From NCBI RefSeq assembly GCF_900104245.1, contig NZ_FMXN01000007.1, positions 1-64,000 of the forward strand: a stretch of DNA of 64,000 nt. The letters are read 5' to 3'. The notes below the pieces were generated by a model. It worked only from the letters and a program-made list of their open reading frames with translations, had not been told where the DNA came from and ran no database searches. The position numbers were made by a program, and so were the translations under genes. The DNA is from Pseudidiomarina indica. Lineage in GTDB: Bacteria; Pseudomonadota; Gammaproteobacteria; Enterobacterales; Alteromonadaceae. Positions within the stretch are counted from its first letter, which is position 1. Every line of letters begins with the position of its first letter. This document shows positions 43,471-52,161 of the stretch, in pieces.

Positions 43471-44733
43471 TTATTCCTTCGCAGGCTTTACTTTCTTTCC
43501 TTGCTTTGGCTTTTTTACTTTCTTCACTTGCTTCGTTTTGTCAGTTTTGCTTTTCTTCTTCTTTTTCACTTTCCCAGGCGTTGGGAATTTAAATTGGGGC
43601 CGTAAATCATCAAACACTCGGCGCTCAATTTTAATCTTTTGATAACGCTCGATGCGGCCCAATAGTTCTGCATCATGGGCTTCAACCAGCGCTATAGCCA
43701 ATCCGGTTTTACCCGCACGACCGGTTCGACCAATGCGATGAAGATAGATATCTGCTTGCCGAGGTAGGTCAAAGTTTACCACCAGTGCAATATCATCAAT
43801 ATCAATCCCACGAGCGGCGACGTCGGTCGCAATGAGCGTGGTATCGTTGAATCGCTCCATTCGGGCAATGATACGTTGGCGGTCAGCCTGAGGCATATCA
43901 CCACGTAAGGTGAGGTTTCTGACCCCAGCAGCGAGCAGTTTTCCTGCCAACTCTTCAACCCGCTCACGGGTACGCACGAAGATAATGCGGCGGCCGGGGT
44001 TTTCTTCTAACACACGCAATAGCAACTGAAATTTATGCTCGGCCGTATCAGCCTGGTACCAGCGTTGTAAAATTTTGCCACGTTCCCGTTTAGGAGGCTC
44101 CACCGTAATATGCTGAGGTTCCTTTTGGATCTCGCTGGCAAAGCGCAACACTCCGGCACTTTCTAAGGTGGCAGAAAATAAGAGAGTTTGTTGCAGGTGT
44201 TCAATTTCATTCAGTAATTGCTTTACGGCTGTGCTGAACCCCATATCCAGCATCCGATCGGCCTCATCGATAATCAGCCACTCGACAGTATCGAGGGCAT
44301 ATTGCTCTGCGCCGATTAAATCAAGAAGACGCCCCGGCGTTGCCACCAGAATATCATGGGGGGCTTCAAGCAGTTGGTGCTGTGAACCATAGTTCACGCC
44401 ACCGGTGATTAATACTGTCGTCAGCCCTGTGGTTTCGTGAAAGGCATCTGCTTGTTCTGCAATTTGCTGCGCTAATTCACGAGTGGGAGCAAGAATCAGT
44501 ACCCGTGCTGGGCCTGCATGACGGCGTGGAAAGTCCAGTAAATGCTGCAATGCAGGCAGCAGAAACGCGAGCGTTTTTCCGGTTCCCGTAGGGGAGTTCA
44601 CCAGCAAATCTTGGCCTTCTAAAGCTGCAGGGATAACTGCTTGCTGTACTTTTGCAGGCTTGTTAAGGTTGGCTGCTTTGAGAACCTCAATGAGTTCGTC
44701 ATCAAGTTCAAGTTGTTCCCAATCGGGTGTCAT
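43471..44733 (-). CDS. srmB: DEAD-box RNA helicase SrmB
   Basis: The 420 aa protein carries all core motifs: SPTGTGKT, PTRELAQQ, DEADRMLDMGF, SATLES, TDVAARGID and HRIGRTGR. It then has a tail of about 35 residues that is almost all Lys, Pro, Gln, Thr and Val, probably for RNA binding. SrmB helps early 50S assembly. The name is supported by the divergent trmN6 neighbour, as in E. coli. Confidence 0.92.
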   Translation of the reverse strand: MTPDWEQLELDDELIEVLKAANLNKPAKVQQAVIPAALEGQDLLVNSPTGTGKTLAFLLPALQHLLDFPRRHAGPARVLILAPTRELAQQIAEQADAFHETTGLTTVLITGGVNYGSQHQLLEAPHDILVATPGRLLDLIGAEQYALDTVEWLIIDEADRMLDMGFSTAVKQLLNEIEHLQQTLLFSATLESAGVLRFASEIQKEPQHITVEPPKRERGKILQRWYQADTAEHKFQLLLRVLEENPGRRIIFVRTRERVEELAGKLLAAGVRNLTLRGDMPQADRQRIIARMERFNDTTLIATDVAARGIDIDDIALVVNFDLPRQADIYLHRIGRTGRAGKTGLAIALVEAHDAELLGRIERYQKIKIERRVFDDLRPQFKFPTPGKVKKKKKSKTDKTKQVKKVKKPKQGKKVKPAKE

Positions 44734-44762
44734 GCCTAATTCCTGTCGTTATGGAGAGTTTA

Positions 44763-45464
44763 ATGGGGTTTCAATGTCGGCGATTTTACCTGAAAGATGA
44801 CCAATGTGCGATGAAAGTTAGTACCGATAGTCTGTTATTCGGGGCTTGGGTCTCTATGGGAGGAGCGGAACGGCTGCTCGACCTCGGTACAGGGTGTGGC
44901 ATTTTAGCCTTGATGCTAGCCCAACGAAGTGCGGCGAAGGTGCAGATTGATGCGGTTGAGCTGGATACCGCAGCAGCACAACAAGCGGTGGAAAACGTCC
45001 TGGCATCGCCGTGGCCTGACAAAGTGCAGGTGCACCTAGGACCTGTCGAAACCATTGAGCTGCCCGTAGCATGTTACGATTTGATTGTGATGAACCCACC
45101 GTATTTTGCTGGGCATTTAGTCAGCGCCTCGGCGCCTCGCCAATTAGCTCGTCAGGGCACTGGTGATGTTTGGCAAACTTGGCTGGCACGAGCAAACGAA
45201 TGGCTGTGTGCGAACGGTCGGATTGCATTGGTTGCACCCATCAGTGCGGAGTTACAAATTCTGTCCCAACTTGAGATTCTGCAACTGCATCTCAAGCGTC
45301 GCTGTAACGTTCGTAGCACGCCCCAAAAGCCTGCGTATTTAATGCTATTAGAATTGCAAACGGAGCCGGTGGAAGCGGTGATGGAAGAACTGGTGATTCG
45401 TGATTTGCAGGGGATTTATACGCCGGCGTTTAAGAGTTTAACTCAGGACTTTTACTTGTCGTAA
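44763..45464 (+). CDS. trmN6: tRNA1(Val) A37 N6-methyltransferase
   Basis: The start at 44763 (GGAG 6 bp upstream) gives 233 aa beginning MGFQCRRFYLKDDQCAMKVS. The SAM motif is LLDLGTGCGILALML and the catalytic NPPY motif is DLIVMNPPYFAGHL near residue 112. It is divergent from srmB with only 29 bp between starts, as for yfiC/srmB of E. coli. Confidence 0.93.
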   Translation: MGFQCRRFYLKDDQCAMKVSTDSLLFGAWVSMGGAERLLDLGTGCGILALMLAQRSAAKVQIDAVELDTAAAQQAVENVLASPWPDKVQVHLGPVETIELPVACYDLIVMNPPYFAGHLVSASAPRQLARQGTGDVWQTWLARANEWLCANGRIALVAPISAELQILSQLEILQLHLKRRCNVRSTPQKPAYLMLLELQTEPVEAVMEELVIRDLQGIYTPAFKSLTQDFYLS

Positions 45465-45470
45465 GGGAAA

Positions 45471-45496
45471 CCGCGACGGGCTGATACCCGTCACGG
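45471..45496 (+). terminator. Hairpin after trmN6
   Basis: CCGcGACGGG, loop CTGATA, CCCGTCaCGG makes a 9-bp stem with one mismatch, between convergent genes. No T run follows on the plus strand. Confidence 0.45.
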
Positions 45497-45510
45497 TGGG
45501 TCGGCAAAGT

Positions 45511-47181
45511 TTATAAACCCAGTACTTCGACGCCTTGGCGGAAGGTGATATCGACGGGGATTTGAGCCGCTGCTAAACGATCAAGATCCGCTTGTAGCTG
45601 CGCATCAATGTGCCCCATGGTATCAAATAACTCTCCCACTCCTTGGTAGTCACCGTCACCCTGTAAGGTCAAAATCTTCGCTGATAACGAGTTCATGGCG
45701 TCACGCATGGCATCCATGTTCACGGCATACTGACCGTGCTCATTGCGAGTAAAGGCACCGGCTTGAGCAAAGTAGTTAAAACGAATCATATTGGCTTTTC
45801 CATGGGCACTGGCGGCACCAAAACGGACGGAGCGGAAAATACCAGCTAAAAAGGTGGTGTAGTAATCTTCCAAGACGCCCTCGGTGATAACGCCTGCTTC
45901 AAGCAATTGAGTCACCATGTACAAGCCTAAAATGTCCGCCTTACCTTCTTCCAGCGCCGACGCATGTTCTTTTAAAGCCTCACGGACGGTGCCAGGCTGA
46001 TTGACCAAGTTTTTAATGCCTAAACCGTGGGCAACCTCGTGAAACATGGTATTGGCAAAGAATGCATCAAAGGTAATGTGCGCGCGTTGTTCAGGTACAA
46101 TCAACTCTTCTGCAATCGGGACCAAAATGGCATCAAATTTCGCTCGCATGGCGTTTTTTAACTGCAAGCGGCGCGTGCCTTTATCGAGCTGTACCTGTTC
46201 ATCATTGGGAAGGTTAATCGCAATGGTTTTACTGCCTGCATTGGAATGTCCGGCGTAATAAATCACGTCGTATGCATTCAATTGTGCGCCGGTGCCGGGT
46301 ACCTCTGCTTTATATGCGTCAGGAACCGGTAGCTGGTGCTGAAGCGCTGGTAAATGTTCGGCGAAAATGGCGAGTTTTTCACTCCATTCTTGGTCTTTCA
46401 CCAACACGTAGGATTCGAAGGCAGTGCGATAGCCGTACAGTTGGTCTTCATAGCTTTCGATGGGGCCGATCACAACATCAATGGCGTTCTCGGTCATGTC
46501 CATCCAAGCATAGTCAGACGCCTGATACTCATTACTTAAGAAGGCATCCGCACGCATTTTGAGGTAGGTTTTGAATGGTTCATTGTCAGCGAACTCTGCC
46601 GCTTCGCGTAATAGTTCAGCGGCACGCTGTAATTCAGGCTCGTAAGCCTCATTGTATGGAATCGCGTAAAGCTGCCCTGCTTGATCGCGCCGCACTAAGG
46701 TGTACTGATCAATTTTCCCCGGGAAATCCGCTTGTTCGAATTCTTCTTTGGTCATATCTGCAGGGTAGAAGTTCGCTCCCGCTGGTTTCTCACCGAATCC
46801 CGTCAGGAAAGGAGCGTTATTATTGAGCCTATCCCAGGGGCCGTAGTTGATGGCTGCAAATTGACGCACTTGAGGGTCAGAAAGACGACTTAAGAGGTGT
46901 TCTGCACTACTGCCATAAGCTTGTCGCCAGAATAAGTCATCCATAATCTCAGACGCCTCAATGAGTAACTTCACCATGTGGCGTTGGCGTTCACTTAAAT
47001 GGCTTAAATCACTGGTGAGATCAAATGGATGATAGATGGCGAGGCGACTGTGCGCATCTGCTACCAACTCGACTGGAGGCAACGCAGCGGTCGCACTGGA
47101 TTGTTCGGGGGCATGCCCACAAGCGGCAAGAGTAGCACTCAGTGCTAGAGCCGTTAACGAATGTTTGGTAAAGCTTCGCAT
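45511..47181 (-). CDS. Lipoprotein metallopeptidase related to dipeptidyl peptidase III
   Basis: The start at 47181 (AAGGA 8 bp upstream) gives 556 aa with the signal MRSFTKHSLTALALSATLAAC and lipobox Cys21. The zinc site is FHEVAHGLGIKNLV near residue 385, with EEGKADILGLYMV about 50 residues later supplying the second-site Glu. M49 enzymes usually have a six-residue HEXXXH; this one has HEXXH, as in the DPP III-related branch. An outer-membrane-anchored peptidase that trims peptides is a fair guess. It lies 29 bp after rdgC in the same direction. Confidence 0.8.
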   Translation of the reverse strand: MRSFTKHSLTALALSATLAACGHAPEQSSATAALPPVELVADAHSRLAIYHPFDLTSDLSHLSERQRHMVKLLIEASEIMDDLFWRQAYGSSAEHLLSRLSDPQVRQFAAINYGPWDRLNNNAPFLTGFGEKPAGANFYPADMTKEEFEQADFPGKIDQYTLVRRDQAGQLYAIPYNEAYEPELQRAAELLREAAEFADNEPFKTYLKMRADAFLSNEYQASDYAWMDMTENAIDVVIGPIESYEDQLYGYRTAFESYVLVKDQEWSEKLAIFAEHLPALQHQLPVPDAYKAEVPGTGAQLNAYDVIYYAGHSNAGSKTIAINLPNDEQVQLDKGTRRLQLKNAMRAKFDAILVPIAEELIVPEQRAHITFDAFFANTMFHEVAHGLGIKNLVNQPGTVREALKEHASALEEGKADILGLYMVTQLLEAGVITEGVLEDYYTTFLAGIFRSVRFGAASAHGKANMIRFNYFAQAGAFTRNEHGQYAVNMDAMRDAMNSLSAKILTLQGDGDYQGVGELFDTMGHIDAQLQADLDRLAAAQIPVDITFRQGVEVLGL

Positions 47182-47210
47182 AAATAGTGTCCTTGTAGAA
47201 TGCTGGAAAG

Positions 47211-48119
47211 TCACGAGCGCGTTGCGGCGTCAGTGAATAAGCTCACCAAGTCAGGATAAAACGCTTTTAATTCACCTGCAAGTAAGGCGAAATCTGCGTC
47301 AATCTTCTGTTCTGGTGTGGCATCAACCAACTTATCCTGCTCATCGATGAGGATGTCAGTGGGCTTGAATCGCTTGATTGCTAAGTCGTGCTCTAGCACA
47401 AACTCGATACGATCCCGCCATTGCAAGCCTAGCTTCGTTGCGCGTTTGTCATGTTCAAGGTGAGTCTTTAACTCGGTTCCGGTCAGGTCGTGTTGGCGCA
47501 TGCGCACCACGCTCCCTTCTTCTGACAAATCACGTAACTCAACTTCATCACCGAACTGGAATGGGCCTGGCACTAGCCCTTGTTGTAACCATTCCGTGAA
47601 GTAGACATCGGTTGCTTGTTCACAAAACAGCGGCTTGACTGGGAGTGAACCCAAACTGCTTCGTAATAGCCCTAAGAAATCTTCGGCACGATTTGCAGCA
47701 GAAGCGTCGACAATGACCACCTTGAGTTGAGTATCCAACATCCCCCAGGTGAGGCGAAACCGGGTGAATGCTTGGGGCAATAGACGGTGCACGATATCTT
47801 CTTTGAGGTTTTGTTTTTCTTTGCTGCCGACTTTACGGGCTTGTTCGGCTTCGATGATGTTCACTTGTTCTTCGAGTTCGGCTTGCACAACGGCGGAAGG
47901 CAGAACCTTTTCTTCTTTTCGTGCACAGAACAAATAAGCGCTCCCGATTTGGTGAGTGAGTACCTCACTATGCGCTCCAAACGGGGAGCTCCAGCCAAAG
48001 CTGGCAAGCTCTTGCCGACCGCATGGCCGAAACTCATTGTCGACCATGCGGTCGCTGATGTTGTCAGGAAGCACAAAATCTTGTGCGAGCGTATAGATTC
48101 TCAGGTTTTTAAACCACAT
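47211..48119 (-). CDS. rdgC: Recombination-associated protein RdgC
   Basis: The start MWFKNLRIYTLAQDF at 48119 follows AAGGA; an in-frame ATG 15 bp upstream is less well placed. The 302 aa product matches RdgC along its length (FGWSSPFGAHSEVLTHQIG, QDKLVDATPEQKIDADFALL). RdgC forms a DNA-binding ring that restrains RecA. Confidence 0.94.
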   Translation of the reverse strand: MWFKNLRIYTLAQDFVLPDNISDRMVDNEFRPCGRQELASFGWSSPFGAHSEVLTHQIGSAYLFCARKEEKVLPSAVVQAELEEQVNIIEAEQARKVGSKEKQNLKEDIVHRLLPQAFTRFRLTWGMLDTQLKVVIVDASAANRAEDFLGLLRSSLGSLPVKPLFCEQATDVYFTEWLQQGLVPGPFQFGDEVELRDLSEEGSVVRMRQHDLTGTELKTHLEHDKRATKLGLQWRDRIEFVLEHDLAIKRFKPTDILIDEQDKLVDATPEQKIDADFALLAGELKAFYPDLVSLFTDAATRS

Positions 48120-48161
48120 GGTTAATCCTTGCAATAATGATGTGAGCTGCCGTTGGCGGCT

Positions 48162-49898
48162 CTAGATAAAAATAATCGGAAGTTTCATGGTATAGGTTAG
48201 CCCTTGGCCAAGCTGGCTTTCGGCATGAATTGTCCCACCTAATGTTTGCGTAACCAAGTTACGAATAATATGGGTTCCTAAACCACTCCCGCCTTGCTGA
48301 TCTTTGGTGGTGAAAAATGGATTGAACAGCTTCTTGAGCTGCTCTTCGGTAAGGCCTTTGCCATTATCCGAATATTGAATAAATAACGAATCTCGTTGTC
48401 GTTCGATAACAATATGGATAGCCCCGGTGCCGCGCTGCTTATTTTCAAAGCCGTGAATAAGTGAATTGATAATCAGGTTAGTGAAAATTTGCGCGAAGGC
48501 GCCGGCGGGGCATCGCACACGCAGTGATTCAGGGCAATCAATCGTAATGGTGGGGTGATATGGCTTTAACCGTGGCTTTAAGGTGTGAATCACTCCTTGG
48601 ACATATTCTTTAATGGTGATATCACGAATGGCTTCGGAGGTTTGGTCAATGGCGACCTGTTTAAAGCTACTGAGCAGGTCGGTGGCGCTGGCTAAGTTAT
48701 CCTCAAGCAAACGAACGGACTCCTGACAAGAATTAATCGCTTGGGTGAGTTGCGCTTGCGTAAGCTCCCGCGCTTTGAGTGATCGTTCAACCTCACTGAC
48801 TTGGTCACGTAAATAGGTGGCAGCCGTCACACAAATCCCGATGGGGGTGTGCATATCATGAGTGATACCTGCAACTAAGCCACCCAGTGATGCCATTTTC
48901 TCAGACTCGATAAGCTGATCTTGAGCGTGCTCTAGCGCAGTCAATGATTCTCGTAAGCGATGGTTGGTGCTGCGTAGTTCATCTTCAGCAAGCTGGCGGC
49001 GGCGAATTTCTTCTTGGAGAAACTCTTGTCGTGTTTCCAAATCTTTTTTCTGTCGTTCAAGATCCACTAAAATGCGGCTCATATTACTGGTTTTACGGGC
49101 CACCTCTTGCTCAAGAATATTATTGTGCTCATCCAGTTTGCGGTTCACTTTAATGAGTTGCTGCTGAGTTCGCTCAAGGTCTTCTTGGTATTCTTTAAGG
49201 TTTTCAACCAATTGGTTATAGGCCCGTTCAAGCAGAATGAACTCGGTGTCGCGTAAGTTACGGACATGAATTTTTGAGTGCTCTAAATCATCCAGCCGAA
49301 AGTTTTGGATTTGGCTGGTGAGATCACGCATCGGGTGACTTAACATTTGATGGAAAGCAACGCTAAATAGCAGGATTAGAAACGTACTTTTGACAATGGC
49401 GGAGCCAATGATGAAGTATAAACTGACCTTAATCCGTTCAATGGCGATATCTCGGGTGGTATATAAGGTGACATCGCCCACTTGGGTTGAGTCGCCGGAA
49501 AACTCGAACACCAGTTTTGAATAATAGCCAAACACTCCGTTGCGCTCGGGTAATTCATAGCTGTCAGCGGCAACCATCGGGAAGTCACTTAAGGGCGGGG
49601 TTCGGCCTAATTCACTGATGACTCGTCCGGTATCGTCTCGAATCACTAACCCAGCAATGGCTGGGATGTTAATAAGACCGTCGGCAATCGCTTCAATTTG
49701 TGGGGTGTTGTATTCCCATAGGGAACGAGCCAAGGAGTGATTAAAAGTACTTTGCTGGTTATTCAGCTCTTGCACCAGCATGTGCTTGGTATCGTAGTAC
49801 TCCGCCACAACTTGCACCGACGTAACAATCAGTGTCAGCACAAAATACACGGATAGAACGTTGGTTAATAGCGATTTTGAAATACTAGATGTTGCCAT
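48162..49898 (-). CDS. Orphan sensor histidine kinase
   Basis: The start at 49898 (MATSSISKS, AGGGAC upstream) gives 578 aa. Two membrane helices (near residues 10-35 and 160-185) bracket a periplasmic sensor of about 120 residues with LARSLWEYNTPQIEAIADGL. A coiled coil of about 120 residues follows, then HisKA with MASLGGLVAGITHDMHTPIG and HATPase with NLIINSLIHGF, DNGKGLTEEQLKKLFNPFFT and GSGLGTHIIRNL. No response regulator is next to it. The THDMHTPIG box belongs to the group with HELNTPLG-type boxes. The cue is unknown. Confidence 0.85.
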   Translation of the reverse strand: MATSSISKSLLTNVLSVYFVLTLIVTSVQVVAEYYDTKHMLVQELNNQQSTFNHSLARSLWEYNTPQIEAIADGLINIPAIAGLVIRDDTGRVISELGRTPPLSDFPMVAADSYELPERNGVFGYYSKLVFEFSGDSTQVGDVTLYTTRDIAIERIKVSLYFIIGSAIVKSTFLILLFSVAFHQMLSHPMRDLTSQIQNFRLDDLEHSKIHVRNLRDTEFILLERAYNQLVENLKEYQEDLERTQQQLIKVNRKLDEHNNILEQEVARKTSNMSRILVDLERQKKDLETRQEFLQEEIRRRQLAEDELRSTNHRLRESLTALEHAQDQLIESEKMASLGGLVAGITHDMHTPIGICVTAATYLRDQVSEVERSLKARELTQAQLTQAINSCQESVRLLEDNLASATDLLSSFKQVAIDQTSEAIRDITIKEYVQGVIHTLKPRLKPYHPTITIDCPESLRVRCPAGAFAQIFTNLIINSLIHGFENKQRGTGAIHIVIERQRDSLFIQYSDNGKGLTEEQLKKLFNPFFTTKDQQGGSGLGTHIIRNLVTQTLGGTIHAESQLGQGLTYTMKLPIIFI

Positions 49899-50041
49899 TG
49901 AGTGTCCCTGAATACTTTCCAACAAGGTACTGGAAATTGGCCTGCTGCGCAATAAGCCAAGCGTTGTACCCGCAACCCAAGTGCGTTATGTTATTCTACT
50001 GAAGGACGCACTCAAAAAGCGGATAATGTAAGGTAAATGGT

Positions 50042-51304
50042 ATGCAAGAACAGTTAGAGTTAGGACAAAAATGGTTAGCACAATACGCGGAGTTAGATAT
50101 TTTGGTACGCGTCTTGTTATTGTTAGCGGCAGCATGGCTGGCGAACTTTGTAGTAAAGAAGATTCTTCTACGCGGCGTTCTTGCGGTTATTTCATATACT
50201 CCTGCGGGGCGCGACAAAGAATTATTTGAAAGTAATGTGATTGCGCGGATCGCGAACGTGGTTCCGGCGCTAGTTATTTCATACGGCGTGATGACTATCA
50301 CGCAACTCCCTGCAGAAGTTGGGATTGTGGTGCGTAACGTTTGTAACGCCTTTATTGTATTAACGTTAGCCCGCGCGATAAGCGGTATTCTGACCGTCGT
50401 AAACACCGTCTACGAGCGTCGCCCGGATGCCCACCAGAAGCCAATTAAAGGCTATATTCAAGTCGTTAAAATTGGGATTTATGCAATTGCAGCCATTTTA
50501 GTCATTGCCGCCTTGATTGATCGTTCACCGGTCATTCTACTATCAGGCTTAGGTGCAATGGCGGCAGTCTTGATGTTGGTATTCCAAGACACCTTGCTCT
50601 CGTTGGTGGCAAGTGTTCAAATTTCTTCGAACGATATTATTCGTGTTGGAGATTGGGTGGAAATGCCAAACCTTGGCGTTGATGGTGATGTCATTGATAT
50701 CGCATTGCATACCGTCAAAGTACAGAACTGGGATAAAACCATTTCGACCATCCCGACCAAACGCTTCATTAATGATCCCTTTAAAAACTGGCGCGGAATG
50801 CAAGAGTCAGGTGGGCGACGGATTAAACGGAGTTTGATGCTCGATCAAAACAGTGTGCACTTTTTATCGAGTGAAGAACGTAAAAAACTGTATCGATTCC
50901 GCCTATTGCGCGATTATCTTACTTCGAAACAGCAAGAAATTGACGAGTGGAATCAGAAATTAAAAGACGAAGGTAAGGAGCCGGTGAACACTCGCCGAAT
51001 CAGCAATATCGGTACCTTCCGAGCCTATGTGGTGCAGTATTTGAAGAATCATCCGCGGATTCATCAAGATATGACGCTGATGGTGCGGCAGTTGAACCCA
51101 ACGCCAGATGGACTGCCATTGGAAATCTATTGTTTTACGGCCACCACAGTTTGGGCTGAGTATGAAAGCATTCAATCGGATATTTTTGACCATCTAATTT
51201 CCATTTTGCCTGAATTTGGCTTGCGCGTATTCCAGCATCCAAGCGGTGTGGATATGCGTGAAATGGTCACACAACTTAAACAATCCGATCATAATGAAAC
51301 ATAA
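50042..51304 (+). CDS. MscS-family mechanosensitive channel, YbdG-like
   Basis: The 420 aa protein is the same length class as E. coli YbdG (415 aa). It has about five membrane segments, an MscS pore region (SGLGAMAAVLMLVFQDTLLS) and a beta domain with IIRVGDWVEMPNLGVDGDVI. The DLPIEIYC-like C-terminal region (GLPLEIYCFTATTVWAEYES) follows. YbdG has miniconductance (MscM-like) activity. Confidence 0.88.
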   Translation: MQEQLELGQKWLAQYAELDILVRVLLLLAAAWLANFVVKKILLRGVLAVISYTPAGRDKELFESNVIARIANVVPALVISYGVMTITQLPAEVGIVVRNVCNAFIVLTLARAISGILTVVNTVYERRPDAHQKPIKGYIQVVKIGIYAIAAILVIAALIDRSPVILLSGLGAMAAVLMLVFQDTLLSLVASVQISSNDIIRVGDWVEMPNLGVDGDVIDIALHTVKVQNWDKTISTIPTKRFINDPFKNWRGMQESGGRRIKRSLMLDQNSVHFLSSEERKKLYRFRLLRDYLTSKQQEIDEWNQKLKDEGKEPVNTRRISNIGTFRAYVVQYLKNHPRIHQDMTLMVRQLNPTPDGLPLEIYCFTATTVWAEYESIQSDIFDHLISILPEFGLRVFQHPSGVDMREMVTQLKQSDHNET

Positions 51305-51325
51305 CTGACATCATTAGGTCACTCC

Positions 51326-51377
51326 GCTGTCATAAAACAGCAGTATCTTGCGCATCATTGATCCATAGATGCGCAAG
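51326..51377 (+). promoter_or_regulatory. Two hairpins in the leader of the TonB2 operon
   Basis: GCTGT-CATAAA-ACAGC (51326-51341) is a small hairpin that may end the preceding transcript. CTTGCGCATC (51347-51356) pairs perfectly with GATGCGCAAG (51368-51377) across 11 bases. The right arm contains the AAGG that would be the ribosome site of the next gene (start 51386). This could mask translation, or be a protein operator. Confidence 0.55.
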
Positions 51378-51385
51378 GTACATTC

Positions 51386-52159
51386 ATGAAGCATTCCATT
51401 CTTTCTACGGTGATCCTACTTACTCTAAGTAGTGCGCCTTCCCTCGCTCAGGACTCAACCCTGGCACCTGTTGTTGATGCTGCGAACGAAATTACCCAAG
51501 CAGCAAAATCATCACAGCACAAGGTGGCAACCATTGCGGATTCCACCCAAGAACGTCTTCAACAATACAAGCAAATAACCCGCCAAATTCAAGGGCTTAA
51601 GGCTTATACGCAACAGTTGCAACGCCAACTGCAGTCTCAGCAAGCTGAAAAAGATGAACTCAATCGGTCTATCGATGAAGTCAGTGTGGTGGAGCGTCAA
51701 ATTACTCCACTGATGTTGCAGATGGTGGAAAGCTTGGGGGTATTCATTGATTTGGATGTGCCTTTTTTACCAGAAGAAAGACAACAGCGGTTAGCCGGAT
51801 TACAAGCATTGATGGATCGGGCCGATGTTGCCGTTTCAGAAAAATTCCGTCGCGTTATGGAAGCCTTTCAAATTGAAGCAGATTACGGACGTACCATTGA
51901 GGCATATAACGGCGTGATGGAGATTGCTGGCCAACCTCAAGATGTGGAGTTCTTACGGGTGGGACGTACGGCGTTGATTTATCAGACACGAGATGGATCG
52001 ACCATAGGAGTATGGAATCAACAGCAACGGCAGTGGGAGCCACTTTCATCAAGCTACGCCAGTGCCGTACAAAAAGCGATTCGGGTGGCGAAGAAACAAT
52101 TAGCCCCTGACTTATTGATGTTGCCAATTCATGTCGCAAACTCGGCGGTAGGAGAGTAA
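51386..52159 (+). CDS. DUF3450 periplasmic coiled-coil protein
   Basis: The 257 aa protein has a signal peptide ending SAPSLAQ-DS, a coiled coil through about residue 105 and a globular part with FIDLDVPFLPEERQQRLAGL, the DUF3450 pattern. In Shewanella and relatives this gene heads the TonB2-type operon. It is 2 bp from the next gene. Function is unproven; a periplasmic spacer for TonB2 is plausible. Confidence 0.85.
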   Translation: MKHSILSTVILLTLSSAPSLAQDSTLAPVVDAANEITQAAKSSQHKVATIADSTQERLQQYKQITRQIQGLKAYTQQLQRQLQSQQAEKDELNRSIDEVSVVERQITPLMLQMVESLGVFIDLDVPFLPEERQQRLAGLQALMDRADVAVSEKFRRVMEAFQIEADYGRTIEAYNGVMEIAGQPQDVEFLRVGRTALIYQTRDGSTIGVWNQQQRQWEPLSSSYASAVQKAIRVAKKQLAPDLLMLPIHVANSAVGE

Positions 52160-52161
52160 TT

